Assembly: GCA_951799405.1 (NCBI GenBank)
Contig: OX637344.1
Span: forward strand, 16,120,001 to 16,184,000
Direction: 5' to 3'
DNA length: 64,000 nucleotides
Source of the DNA: Agapetus fuscipes
Taxonomy: Eukaryota; Arthropoda; Insecta; Trichoptera; Glossosomatidae
Shown here: positions 10,201-19,084 of the stretch, in pieces
Numbering within the stretch: position 1 is the stretch's first letter
How the letters are laid out: every line of letters begins with the position of its first letter
Translations under genes and position numbers: made by a program
The notes under the pieces: model-generated
Seen by the model: only the letters and a program-made list of their open reading frames with translations
The model's database searches: none
What the model was told of the DNA's origin: nothing

Positions 10201-11940
10201 ATAGGCAAAAGAAATCTCTTTTGTACCTATTTAAAGGGACTGTAATAGGAGAGTGTCGATTAAAACATTAAGCCGTGAAATCGAAAGCAAGAGCTGGAAA
10301 TCAATTGTTGTAAATTGTGAACCAAACAGTGTAAAATAAACTCTGTTAAATTAAAATAAATGCAGTTTAATTAAAAGAGAACCCAGTGAAATCAAAACAA
10401 TATTATATAATAAATATTTGCGTCTGCTTGCAGGACTCGTTGGATGGGCTGAGAGAGCTGTGCTACCCTGGAACTGATGTGATCATCCTGTGCTTCTCTG
10501 TGGTGAAGCCCGACTCCTTCAGGTCTGTGGCAAGTCGCTGGGCCCCCGCAGTGGCTGGCATCAGAGCGCCCCTCATCCTGGTGGGAACGCAGGGAGACCT
10601 CAGGGACAACCACAGCATCCTCACGCACCTCAAGGTCAGCACTGCCACTGGCTGGCAGACATGATAATGTTTACTCAATCTCCACAAAAATAAGAACCTA
10701 ATATCCTGAGTCATAATAAGAGGCAAGCTTGTATGAAGAAGGTTATGACTCTGGATGAAATGAAAGAATTATGTAAGGACAGAGAGAAATGGCGGTTGAT
10801 CTGTAATGCTGCGGTTGATCTGTAAAACTTGTGGTCAAATGACCCAGGCGGGGATCGAACAAACATTTTTCTATTCTAAACACGCTAGAAAGATCAGCCC
10901 ACTTAGCCCCCTCCGCCATAACACCGACATATCATGTCTTGTAATAAGTAGGTACTACATTTTATAAATATGTGAAAAGATGTGGACAGAAGTTTTCTCA
11001 AGACAACATTAATGGAAAATTCATTTCAAACTAATTTCTCCGAGTGCTCTCTATTATCATCTTCTAAAGCAGTGGTTCCCAAACTTTTAATTTCGCGTAC
11101 CACTCACGAAATTATAAATCAGTGGCGTACCACTGAAGTGCAACAGTGAAAAAATTGTTCAAAATGGTAAAGTAATATAAACTGCAACAACTGTTTACGG
11201 CAACATTATGTTTATTTATTAATTATAGAAAACAAATACAATCGGGGCTATTCTTAGACATTTTAGCCGCCCGTTGAGCCCACGCTTTGACAAACTAATG
11301 ATGCATTTGTATGATGACCTGTCAATCCAAGATGGCCGCAAGTGAACAGCTGATTATTCTTCATACAAATATTACCAAAATTCGGTAGGTGGCCATGAAA
11401 CTTTCAGCAAAGGCATCATTAGTTGGTCAAAGCATGGGCTCAACGGGTGACTAAAATGTCTAAGAATAGCCCCGTTAGAACTTAGTGCGAAAAATGGTGC
11501 TGCATGTTCGAGATAAGAAAGGAAATATTTGGCTCAGTTGTACTTAATTTTAAGCGCGAAAGTGAAAAACGTTTTATTTAATTATTTACTATGTATTTCC
11601 TATGACCATGTCTGCTTGCGTACCACCTTTAAGAAGCGTCGCGTCCCACTGGTGGTACGCGTACCATAGTTTGGGAATCACTGTTCTAAAGCATGGGGCG
11701 GTACAACTCGATATGTCAATGATAATAATAATTATGGTTTCCTGCCCCCAGCTGCAGGGAGAAGCTGCTGTCACAGAATCCGAGGCCCTCTTGCTAGGCA
11801 ACAGCCTGAGCGCCCCCTACATAGAGACCTCGGCCAAGAACCGCACCAAACTCAAGGACGCCTTCGATGCAGCTATCCTGGCCGCGCTGCCCAAGGATAC
11901 CAAGACTCCGGTGTGGAGGAGGCTGTTGTGCTTGGCCTGA
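1214..11940 (+). CDS. RhoU: RhoU/RhoV-like atypical Rho GTPase, 4 coding exons
   Basis: The coding exons are 1214-2045, 9780-9838, 10434-10634 and 11752-11940. Phases agree at every GT-AG junction and give 426 aa. Exon 4 could instead start at 11758, also in frame. The first ATG follows an in-frame TAA at 1187. Residues 1-238 are a polar, Asn/Gln-rich extension ending in a Lys/Arg-rich stretch. The G domain follows: P-loop GDGAVGKT at 246-253, switch I PTAFDN with T271, DTAGQ at 293-297, TQGD at 349-352 and ETSAK at 389-393. The PTAFDN, DTAGQ and LCY..TD strings and the ending WRRLLCLA fit the Wrch/Chp (RhoU/RhoV) subfamily, whose terminal C-x-x lipid site is palmitoylated rather than prenylated; here that cysteine is C424. 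By family knowledge it would be a fast-cycling GTPase of membranes and cell adhesion. The N-terminal extension lacks the proline-rich SH3 ligands of vertebrate RhoU. Intron 1 is 7.7 kb and full of transposons. Confidence 0.9.
2353..2715 (+). mobile_element. Composite tRNA-derived SINE (B module + A module)
   Basis: A tRNA-like head (B box GGTTCGAATCCCGG near 2407) is followed by the B-family body. At about 2590 a second tRNA-like head begins (GGTCGATAGCTCAATTGGTAG, then GGGTTCGATTTC). The body of the A family follows and is truncated near 2715. The order B then A matches the inverted copy at 2.94-3.41 kb. Confidence 0.75.
2939..3405 (-). mobile_element. Composite tRNA-derived SINE (B + A), full length, inverted
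   Basis: Read on the minus strand, the element opens with the B-family tRNA-like head (GACCGGTCCGTAGCTCAG, then GGTTCGA at 3346-3352). It passes through the B body and a second head with TAGCTCAATTGG, then ends in the A-family tail GTGTAGCTTAGTTGCG. It faces the copy at 2.35-2.72 kb, so the two could pair as a long hairpin. Confidence 0.8.
3603..3895 (+). mobile_element. SINE B copy
   Basis: The tRNA-like head has GGTTCGAATCCCGGCGGAGC at 3661-3680. The B body ends AAATAAATCATCCTAATATT followed by an ATT-rich tail. A short internal deletion lies just after the head. Confidence 0.75.
4118..4495 (-). mobile_element. Solo LTR fragment, inverted
   Basis: The low-coordinate edge reads TTACGATTTTACTGGGTTCTC, the reverse complement of the 3' end of the LTR family at 7.7, 10.1 and 58.6 kb. 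The segment includes the inverted TATAAA region near 4284 and the GTACCTGTACAG region of that LTR. The other edge is not clear. Confidence 0.5.
4497..4744 (-). mobile_element. RTE 3'-tail repeat
   Basis: The copy runs from the CTAATCTAAGCTGC tail to the inner boundary at TATAAGTCAAG. It stops at the same internal point as several other copies, without RTE coding sequence. Confidence 0.75.
5059..5500. mobile_element. hAT-type MITE with 8-bp target duplication
   Basis: The terminal inverted repeats are CAGGCCCGGATTAA and TTAATGCGGGCCTG (one mismatch). The flanks 5051-5058 and 5501-5508 are both ATACTTAC, a perfect 8-bp target site duplication as expected for hAT elements. Runs of G and C (GGGGGCCCC) sit near both ends. 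No transposase is encoded. Confidence 0.85.
5795..5910 (-). mobile_element. RTE 3'-tail fragment
   Basis: A shortened copy keeps GTGAACCATTTTTTACAGTATGGG and the outer boundary. The central CAGGGGTGACATTGG block is replaced by unrelated sequence. It appears to run on into a little RTE 3' UTR. Confidence 0.55.
6203..6513 (-). mobile_element. SINE B copy
   Basis: Full-length inverted SINE B. An ATA-rich tail at 6203-6220 precedes TTAGGATGATTTATTTAGTGAGC, and the tRNA-like head ends at GACCGGTC near 6513. The B box is degenerate. Confidence 0.75.
6840..7535 (-). mobile_element. CR1/L2-like retrotransposon 3' fragment
   Basis: Minus-strand translation gives broken pieces of the C-terminal part of a CR1/L2-like reverse transcriptase: a [10 protein letters not shown] thumb-like stretch, then WIDYCST, then GTDCHP near the end. 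Stops and frameshifts show it is dead. Confidence 0.6.
7686..8529 (+). mobile_element. Solo LTR flanked by ATAT, with a nested CR1 fragment
   Basis: The LTR starts TGTTACAAACTT and ends AAATCATAACA, with ATAT on both sides (7682-7685 and 8530-8533). A CR1/L2-like fragment has inserted at about 7789-8262. The remaining LTR sequence matches the copies at 10.1 and 58.6 kb, especially the final TTTAATTAAAAGARAACCC. No internal pol region is left. Confidence 0.65.
7789..8262 (+). mobile_element. CR1/L2-like 3' fragment nested in an LTR
   Basis: The plus strand encodes disrupted [15 protein letters not shown], then CHITPHL, and later the common ending [10 protein letters not shown] followed by a stop. 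This is the usual 3' end of CR1/L2-like reverse transcriptases. It ends in GCGCTTTACAAATT rather than the ATT tail of its relatives. Confidence 0.6.
8833..9108 (-). mobile_element. SINE B copy, diverged
   Basis: ATGATTTATTTGGTAAGCGCTG marks the tail side and GACTACGGACCAACG the head side. The B box is degraded (GGGAATTAAATAC), so this is an old copy. Confidence 0.6.
9149..9399 (-). mobile_element. RTE 3'-tail repeat
   Basis: The tail is CTAATCTAATCTAAGCTGC and the inner boundary is at TATAAGTCAAGG, the same point as in the copies at 4.5 and 24 kb. The sequence is almost identical to the unit at 36.5 kb. Confidence 0.75.
9455..9507 (+). mobile_element. LTR 3'-end fragment
   Basis: Only the last stretch of the LTR is present: TTTAATTAAAAGAGAACCC through AATCATAACA. 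It is again followed directly by ATAT. Confidence 0.5.
9884..10063 (+). mobile_element. Non-LTR reverse transcriptase fragment
   Basis: The translation includes [14 protein letters not shown] and [19 protein letters not shown]. This is the conserved F-Y-LG...EI..RI..A...F.K stretch after the YADD motif of RTE-like and related reverse transcriptases. It is cut on its right by the LTR that starts at 10064. Confidence 0.6.
10064..10399 (+). mobile_element. Solo LTR flanked by ATAT
   Basis: The LTR begins TGCTACAAACTTGGAGTACC and ends ATCAAAACA. ATAT flanks it at 10060-10063 and 10400-10403. It contains TACCTATTTAAAGGGACTG, a possible promoter, and AATAAA-like signals near the end. It is shorter than the 58.6-kb copy. 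Confidence 0.65.
10735..10830 (+). mobile_element. RTE C-terminal fragment
   Basis: The translation [19 protein letters not shown] then WRLICN is the C-terminal end of the RTE ORF seen at 33.6 and 41.6 kb. A short direct duplication of GCGGTTGATCTGTAA follows. Confidence 0.7.
11070..11683. mobile_element. hAT-type MITE with 8-bp target duplication
   Basis: The ends are CAGTGGTTCCCAAACTTTT and, inverted, CAGTGATTCCCAAACTATG. Both flanks (11062-11069 and 11684-11691) are TTCTAAAG. It lies in intron 3 of the RhoU-like gene, 60 bases before the exon 4 acceptor. It carries a nested inverted-repeat element at 11243-11474. Confidence 0.85.
11243..11474. mobile_element. Nested long-inverted-repeat MITE
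   Basis: The arms begin CGGGGCTATTCTTAGACATT and end with its reverse complement. They extend about 60 bases through GAGCCCA and TAATGATGC. The middle holds a core fragment of the CATCACCAC palindromic MITE family (CCAAGATGGCCGCAAGTGAACAG). Confidence 0.65.
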
Positions 11941-11984
11941 CCGATCATAGGTATCATCGGTTAAAGAAAGTAGAGCAAAAAAGT

Positions 11985-12265
11985 GCAAAAAAAGCCTAAC
12001 ACTGCGCTTGGCTGAAACTGGAGCCAAATCAAAGATTGAAGAACCGATAAGAAGAGTTGACACAATGTTTGGAGAGCGTGCATTTGCAGTTGCTGGTCCT
12101 GTGGCCTGGAACCACCTGCAACATCATGTGAGAGAGCTAGAGGATCATGGAAAGTTCCAGAATGCACTGAAGACAAGCAAATTTCTGGCATCACATGCAC
12201 AAGCGCCCTTGGAGTGACTACATCAAGAAACGGCGCTATGAAGAAATCATCAACTCATCATCACT
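11985..12265 (+). mobile_element. CR1/L2-like 3' end just after the RhoU-like stop
   Basis: The translation FGERAFAVAGPVAWNHL and KTSKFLASHAQAPLE followed by a stop is the conserved C-terminal end of CR1/L2-like reverse transcriptases. It starts about 50 bases after the RhoU-like stop codon, so it may be part of that gene's 3' UTR. A matching inverted copy lies at 18.55-18.79 kb. Confidence 0.65.
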
Positions 12266-12654
12266 TGAGTGAGGTTTTGGTCAAAAATGTTCCTTAAAAT
12301 TTTCCACTCTTTCTAATGCGCTCACTCCCATAGCTCTACAATGACTTATTTTGTTGTTACCGCCAAAACAAACAACTGCATTTTCTATGTATGCTTTTGG
12401 TGTAACCGACAAGATTTTGGTCTTTTTGGTCCTAAAAGGGCTTGTGACATAAAACCTCGTAAAACATTGTAAAACCACATTAATAGAAATGCCTTTATTT
12501 TTTTTATTTAGAGCTGTTTTGATATGATAAGAACTAAAAAAGTTACGTCAATTTTTCTGCAATCTCAAACTTAAGCTGCTCTCCTGAACAATTTAGTTTT
12601 CGTCGCTTATGCCCTATGTATATCCTTTTAACCGTCGATATACATAGCTAGACA

Positions 12655-12827
12655 GGGCTGGAAGTCCCATCACCACAGTAATTCTTACCTATTGAATATT
12701 GGTAATACTTGTATGAAGCCCTGTCAATACAAGATGGCCGCAAGTGAACAGCTGATTAGTCTTCATACAAATATTACTGATATTTGGTAGGTAAGAATTA
12801 CTGTGGTGATAAAATTTCCAGCCCTGG
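12655..12827. mobile_element. Palindromic MITE, CATCACCAC family
   Basis: The arms start GGGCTGGAAGTCCCATCACC and close with GGTGATAAAATTTCCAGCCC. The centre holds AAGATGGCCGCAAGTGAACA. Other copies are at 14.36, 43.93 and 50.19 kb. Confidence 0.7.
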
Positions 12828-12954
12828 AAGGAATACGGCGCAGACGTAGTTGATCTGAAGAGTCGGTGGTGCAGGCTTGGGACCCTATAAATTAAGAATT
12901 CATTATTTCATATTTTAATGAATTATTAAGTAATAACTTCCCAATCGCTGCCTT

Positions 12955-13030
12955 AGTTCTTGTTTATCGTATACGCCATTGAGAAAATTTTACATGAGCA
13001 ATGTTTGCATGTGTATTGTGTGATTTAATG
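12955..13030. repeat. Truncated copy of the 13.5-kb MITE
   Basis: AGTTCTTGTTTATCGTATACGCCATT and the following bases repeat the left end of the element at 13498-13733 in the same orientation, with few differences. No right end is present. Confidence 0.6.
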
Positions 13031-13056
13031 ATTACATACCAATTTTGTTTTTTAAC

Positions 13057-13283
13057 TAAGCTGCAAATGTAGTGTAACTTGTTACCGCGTTTTCTCAAGC
13101 AAGACCCAATTGCTGTAATGCTGGATGCAACTGTTGTGACCAGTCTTTGATAAAGGTAAATTAATTTTTCAACACAACCAAAAACCTATTTGAAAAATAA
13201 AAAAAAGTGCTTTGCCGGGAATCGAATTTTTACCGTTCAATTATGAGTCCGGAGTGTTAACAACTAGACTACAGACCGGTCTT
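13057..13283 (-). mobile_element. SINE A tail joined to SINE B
   Basis: AACTAAGCTGCAAATGTAGTGT is an A-family tail. From 13093 a SINE B body follows and ends at the tRNA-like head near GACCGGTC. This is a deleted version of the composite arrangement at 2.9-3.4 kb. Confidence 0.6.
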
Positions 13284-13285
13284 AA

Positions 13286-13460
13286 ATCTAAATCTAAATC
13301 TAAGTTGCAAAGTTATACAGCATTTGAGATTCATTTTAAATGCAATCCCACAAGCAGACACGTATAAGCTCGCGCTAACACATGCCGCATGTGGACTTAC
13401 AATTTAAAAATAAACATAAGCCCTTCAACTCTTGCCGACCTTCCCTGAAACAGGAGTGAC
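13286..13460 (-). mobile_element. RTE 3'-tail fragment
   Basis: An AAATCT triplet-like tail precedes AAGTTGCAAAG. The copy stops at CAGGAGTGAC, short of the usual boundary. Confidence 0.65.
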
Positions 13461-13497
13461 TAGTTAGTAATAAAAAAGTGAATAGTTCGCTGCTTTA

Positions 13498-13733
13498 GTT
13501 CTTGTTTATCGTATACGCCATTGAGAAAATTTAACATGAGCAATGTTTGCATGTGTACTGGACCAATGTGTCTTATGAAAACAAGAAATTTATTTAAAAA
13601 ATATTTAAAAGAACTCTCACATTATCGAGTTTTACGGTTTTTCTTAGCTCAGATTGTGTAGAATTTGACTCTTAAGACAACTGCATGAAAAAGTCATATT
13701 TGACAAGATTGGCGTATACGATAAACAAGAACT
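13498..13733. mobile_element. Short inverted-repeat element
   Basis: Terminal inverted repeats AGTTCTTGTTTATCGTATAC and GTATACGATAAACAAGAACT enclose about 190 bases with no ORF. No clear target duplication was seen. Confidence 0.6.
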
Positions 13734-14360
13734 GGGGGAGCGCAATGACATCTGTTGAACCAGAATCAGTTATGGTTAAATGACCCAAGCGGGGATTGAA
13801 CCAACGTTATTCTATTCCAAATACGCTAGAAAGATCAGCCACTTGATCCCTCAGCCATAACACCGATCCAATGTCTTGCTGAGATTGGTGGTTTATTTGG
13901 AAGCATAGATGAAGGAACTCGTTCCTTACTCTGTGTTTGGAAGTGACATTTAAACATAGTTTTCTATTTGCACAACATAAATAATCTAACTTGAACTTAA
14001 TCAACAAACAGACGGAGCTGTTTAATTCCAACAAATTGTGATAGAGATCCTGCCTTACTTCTACAAGTATTCCCCTGATGTGATAAATGAGATGCCTTAC
14101 AATATTATATAGTGTACTTTGTACAAATTGTATTGATTGATAGAATTGTTTGTTAAAAAAGTGTTACAAAAGAGGAACTTTCAAACTAGGGATTGTTTGT
14201 TTGCTTTTAAGAAATTGGTCAAAACTTAAAAGTTTATATGGAAAATCCATTCCTTGAAATTTTCAATGTCTCCTTTAGCCTTAACTATGATAATAATTGC
14301 TCAATATTTTTAAAATTAATGTAAGTAAATAAATTATGTGTTTTGGTGGTCTTTATATTT

Positions 14361-14533
14361 CAGAGCTCTGTGTGATGACGGTAATTCTTACCAACTGAAT
14401 ATACTTAGGTAATATTTGTATGAAGACTAATCAGCTGTCCACTTGCGACCATCTTGGAATGACAGGTTTTCATACAAATATTACCAATATATCGTAGGTA
14501 AGAATGACCGTGGTGATGAGACTTCCAGGCTAG
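14361..14533. mobile_element. Palindromic MITE, CATCACCAC family
   Basis: GATGACGGTAATTCTTACC at the left and GACCGTGGTGATGAGACTTC at the right are inverted partners around a centre with CTTGCGACCATCTTGG. Confidence 0.65.
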
Positions 14534-14577
14534 GATTCTTTTTCATTCCATCAATATAATTTGGAAACACAATATAT

Positions 14578-16205
14578 CAAGGGCGCCCGCAGAATATTTT
14601 CCCAGGGGGGGCAAGGCCACCGGGGGGTCTGGGGGGTATGACACTTTACAGTAAAAAAGTAAAAGTCAAAAATGTTTTAAAGTAATATGTATTTGCTTCA
14701 AAATGAACTTAGGTGTGACATGATCTGAATGGATGTAAAATATTATGACTTGAACAAGAATTGTACTCTTCTCTTATCCATTCCAAAAACATTGATGGTC
14801 TTTTCTATTAGCTCATCTTTTTGTTGTTTTACTGTGTTCCTATGAACAGACAGTAGACAGAGGCCGGTAAGCCGATCGTTTGACATGGTGCTCCTTATCC
14901 AAGTTTTTACTCGTCTCAGAGTACTGTAAAGAAACATAACAGTAAACATTTTAAAGATATAAACCATTTTTACTCCTATAAACGAAATTAACCATTGTAA
15001 ACTAAATTTCTGCCAACTACTGGTATACTTGACTTAGTATATATTTTAAAAGACTATTATGCAGAAATGGAATAAAAAATAAATAAGTTAGATCTATAAA
15101 ATCTAAGTAAATTTGCATGCAATTTAAAAAAAATTTAACTATTATTCTCACCTGAATGACCTCTCAATAGTACAAGTTGTTGGTGGTAAACACAGTGCAA
15201 TCTTGAGTGCTTTAGCAACTGACGGTAAAAAGTAAACATGTTCGTGTTGCAGAACATCTATAAGGTGCATTTTCTCCAAGTCCTTATAATCAGCTGGTGT
15301 GTTTGCCCACAGGTCATACCATAGGACTGATTCGTCCTTAAAGTTGTCTAACAACTTTCCATACATTTCAGCAATTTTTACCACAGAACTTTCGTATTTT
15401 TCTTTGGGAAGGGCTTTCATGACTTTTGGATGCATGTTAAATATTTCAAAAGCAGGTTGGTTTTTTTCTGAAAACCTGTCACTCAAGGATTGCACCAAAG
15501 AGTCTAAATATGGAAGAAACACCGACACTCTAAAATAATCATTTAAGGTCTCAGATGGTTGGTTTGATCGATGTATTTGTGTTCCACCAATGACTCGTGG
15601 CTTTGTGAGAGTAACACACAGAGCTGCAGCATTTTGTTCGACGGTCAACATTATTTTGGCGAACTCTTCTACACTATTTGTTCTGTCGCTTTTAAAAATT
15701 TCAGCTAACCTTTGTATGTGTGTTGAAACTTTTAATAAGTCAACACTTGGACTTTGCAGCATTTGAGTTACGATTTCAAGTTTACTGGAGTACACAGCTA
15801 TTACTTGCATACATATTAAGAATGATGTTGTTGTTACAGCACAGTGGAGTTGAAATGCTTTCTGCCTCGTGTCCTTATTTCCTTCAACCCCTGCCTTGCT
15901 GCCTACCATTACCATAGACTAAGTATCACTTGCTCTTCAGTGTCTTGCTTATTGTTGTCAATTACGTTGTTTCTTTCGCTATAATAATACTAGCATGCAT
16001 GAATACTAGGGTTTGGTTATTTATGTAGTCATGTTTTTCGTTAACGTAACCTTATCCCGGCGTTTATGCGGAATTGCCGATATTTATTCATTTTGGACAT
16101 TCTAAATTTTTCAAAACACTAAAACCTGACAAAAATTTATGCGCACTATCCTGATTCTCAGGGGGGGCAATGGCCCCCCCTGGCCCCTCCCTGCGGGCGC
16201 CCATG
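14578..16205 (-). mobile_element. hAT transposon, internally deleted, 8-bp target duplication
   Basis: The ends CAAGGGCGCCCGCAG and CATGGGCGCCCGCAG (inverted) are flanked by perfect 8-bp copies of CAATATAT at 14570-14577 and 16206-16213. The G-rich subterminal blocks (AGGGGGGGC) are also inverted. It encodes only the C-terminal half of an hAT transposase, so it cannot move on its own. Confidence 0.9.
14743..15915 (-). pseudogene. hAT transposase C-terminal part, two exons
   Basis: The exons are 15152-15915 and 14743-14923. The donor (TTCAG|GTGAG) and acceptor (TTTACAG|T) join in phase, reuniting the split hATC dimerisation motif IERSFS and LRRVKTWIRSTM. The sequence resembles hAT transposases of the type with a C-terminal LPPTTCTIERSFS-LRR-K-WLRSTM block (related to ZMYM1 and the 52-kDa repressor of the PKR inhibitor). 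The N-terminal zinc finger and the first catalytic residues are missing: only about 290 bases separate the ORF from the element end. The upstream M at 15915 is simply the first in-frame ATG. Confidence 0.75.
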
Positions 16206-16509
16206 CAATATATCATTTCCATGTATTTATCTTGTTTGGAAAAGTCCCTGTGTATATAGAAGAATAAATATGTAATGACAACCTACCAATATTTTATTAA
16301 TGTAATATGAAGGAGCAGCTGTCTTGTATTTACATGTACGAGTATTCATCCATTCCAAAATATTTTAAATAAATTATATTTTATTGATATGCGTGTTGTT
16401 TTATTGCTTGATCTTGCAGCTGATCAGTGTACTGCTGTGGTTCTTAACAGGAAGTCGCTGCAGCCTCGTAAGTGCTCCATGGTAGGATCATGCAGCATGC
16501 ACACATATG

Positions 16510-16985
16510 TGTCTAATCTAATCTTATTTAAGTTGCAAACATATGTAACATTTGGGATTCACGTTATATGCATTTTTACAAGCAAACACACATAACTTTG
16601 CGCTTGTACATGCCGCATGTGAACTTTCAACATTAAAACCCAAATCTCAAATGAACATACACTCTGCAAATCTTGCCGACCTTCCCTGAAACAGGGGTTA
16701 CATTGGCAAAGTGAACCTTTTTCTACAGCATGGGTTGTCAGCCACATACCAACCCATAAGTCAAGAAACATTTTATACAACAAATTAAATTTTTAAATCA
16801 CAAATAATAATATATGTACACATCAAAACAAATAGGTACAGAATCCAAGATTATAATTTAATAAACCCCAGTCCTAGCCACCAAAATTACAGATCAACCG
16901 CCATTTCCTTCTGTCCTTACTTACTTTTTGTCATTTCATCCAGAGTCATAACCTTCTTGATACAAGCTTTCCTTTTATTATGACT
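16510..16985 (-). mobile_element. 5'-truncated RTE copy (C terminus plus 3' tail)
   Basis: The tail repeat at 16510-16765 continues into RTE 3' UTR. At 16890-16985 the inverted C-terminal codons follow (CATTTCATCCAGAGTCATAACC, TATTATGACTCTGGATAT). Confidence 0.7.
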
Positions 16986-17589
16986 CTGGATATTCTGTTA
17001 GAATAAAGTTCTTGGGAGATCACATATTATTTTGAATGAAGTAACAGGCAGATTTTTGTAATGTTTATTATAATAAATAGTTACAATAATAATTGATGCG
17101 TTATATATAATTTATTTATTTGTAAGCGTTAAGGTACACATGGACTGATTGGTTAACAATAAGGTACTGCGTGACAGAGAGCTCAGCAGAGAACAGCACC
17201 ACAAGGCAGCACACACACAGAGCACATTTCATACCATCGAGTTGTAATATAAGTGGAGACAAAACTAATTTAACCTCCCTACCTTCAGGTTACTTCCCGA
17301 GAAATGGGCAAAAAATAATCAGGTTTCAAAACCACATGCCCCTGACTTTTGAAGAGTATGTATGAAAAATTATGAAACGTCAAACAAGCAACCAAACGAT
17401 TAGCCTGCCCTTGAGGAACTAACTTGTCTAGACTTGTAATGATGTGACTTGGGAACTCAGGCGGACGCCAGGCGGTTTGTAGTTTTCAAATACATTATTT
17501 TTTCTGAAGTGCGTACGGGATACGGGATGTAGCAGAATGGCACACTCAAAGTTTGCGTATCGTGTATGGTCATGACCGGTTATTAGTGA
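16986..17589 (+). repeat. Interspersed repeat family X, left part
   Basis: From about 17275 to 17570 the sequence matches 39180-39680 in pieces: CTTCAGGTTACTTCCCGAGAA, CCCCTGACTTTTGAAGAGTA, CGCCAGGCGGTTTGTAGTTT, GATACGGGATGTAGCAGAATGG. The class of element is unknown. Nothing is recognised from 16986 to 17270. Confidence 0.5.
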
Positions 17590-17893
17590 TGACCGGTCCG
17601 TAGTCCAGGTGGTAACATTTCGGACTCGTAACTGGAAGGTCGTGGGTTCGAATCCCGGCGGAGCACAAAAAATATACCATTTATATTTTCAAATTTGCTC
17701 TTCGCTGGGTTGAAAAATTCATACACCTTTACCAAAGACCGGTCATCAAAAGGTCCATCCAGCCTTACAACAACTGGGTCTTGCTTGAGAATTGGCGCTT
17801 TCTACAGCAATGACGAAGCTCGCAGAGGGCTCTTGAGGTGTGATACACACAAAAACAGCGCTCACCAAATAAATCAGCCTAATTTCATTTTTT
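17590..17893 (+). mobile_element. SINE B copy inside family X
   Basis: The complete head GACCGGTCCGTAGTCCAGG with GGTTCGAATCCCGGCGGAGC is followed by the full body to AAATAAATCAGCCTAATTT and a T-rich tail. It separates the left part of family X from its ATGCATAGGGCGGTTAA end, which resumes at 17897. The uninterrupted copy at 39.66 kb shows the join. Confidence 0.8.
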
Positions 17894-17896
17894 TTT

Positions 17897-18353
17897 ATGC
17901 ATAGGGCGGTTAAGGCATTGAAACCATACTATAAGACAAACCTGTCAGCCAGACCTGTCAAATCCCACAAAATACTTAAGAATCCTGTGAAATATCATGT
18001 TCTTTTGCTTTCTCATTCTTGTGTTTCATGCCATTATGTTTGTAATGGTCATATGCGTAGGGCAGTTAAGGCATTGAAACCATACTATAAGACAAACCTG
18101 TCAGCCAGACCTGTCAAATCCCACAAAATACTTAAGAATCCTGTGAAATATCATGTTCTTTTGCTTTCTCATTCTTGTGTTTCATGCCATTATGTTTGTA
18201 ATGGTCATATGCGTAGGGCAGTTAAGGCATTGAAACCATACTATAAGACAAACCTGTCAGCCAGACCTGTCAAATCCCACAAAATACTTAAGACTCCTTT
18301 GAAATATCATGTTCTTTTGCTTTCTCATTCTTGTGTTTCATGCCATTATGTTT
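17897..18353 (+). repeat. Three-copy 156-bp tandem repeat
   Basis: Units start at 17897, 18053 and 18209 (ATGCRTAGGGCRGTTAAGGC), with exact 156-base spacing and few differences. Because 156 is a multiple of three, one frame stays open through all three copies (153 codons). The predicted peptide has no recognisable domain and I do not call it a gene. The unit begins where family X ends, so it may be an internal repeat of that element. Confidence 0.85.
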
Positions 18354-18547
18354 TATAATACTGCCATTTTTCTTTCAACATTGACAAATTCACTTTCCAA
18401 AACAATTGAAATATGTATGCACAGTTTCCACACGCATAAAACATTTTAGAAATGCCATTAAGGCAAAAGAAAAATTTAAACATCAGTTACATTTGTCTGT
18501 TAACAATGGGACATACTTGGAGCATCTTCGCTCTCTTTCTAACTAAG

Positions 18548-18790
18548 AAGATGATGATGATGATGAGTTGATGATTTCTTTATAGCGCCGTTTCGTGATA
18601 TAATCACTCCAAGGGTGCTTGTGCAAACGATGCAAGAAATTTGCTTGTCTTCAGTGAATTCCGGAACTTTCATGGTCCTCTAGCTCTCTCACATGATGTG
18701 GCAGGTGGTTCCAGGCCAGAGGACCAGCAACTGCTAATGCACGCTCTCCAAACATTGTGTTAACTCTTCTTATAGATTTGCTTTAAGGTA
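18548..18790 (-). mobile_element. CR1/L2-like 3' fragment
   Basis: The inverted sequence matches the 3' fragment at 12.0-12.26 kb (GGCAGGTGGTTCCAGGCCA, GCACGCTCTCCAAACATTGT), including the ATGATGATGATG end. Confidence 0.65.
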
Positions 18791-19084
18791 GGTTGAAACA
18801 GATGTAGCGTATACTTGCATTAAATTACTTTTGTCTCTACTATATTACATAACTCAATGTTTTATAAAGTTATACAAAAGAAAAACATACTTCCCCGCAT
18901 TCATACAAACACTGCTCAACTTAAAGATAATATTTCTCATCGTTTTTTTTTAATCGAGTTGAATTCATTACAAACAGGCCTCTTATATCCTTGCTACAAT
19001 GTGTGCCTACCACCATAACTTATTCTACACGAGATCAATTAGTTCTACATCGCAGAGTAGTAACATACATGAAAGAGATAGAAA

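Noticed and set aside
17590..17670. Possible functional tRNA gene at the SINE B head
   Set aside because: Same reason: a repeated SINE head with poor acceptor pairing and no terminator directly after it.
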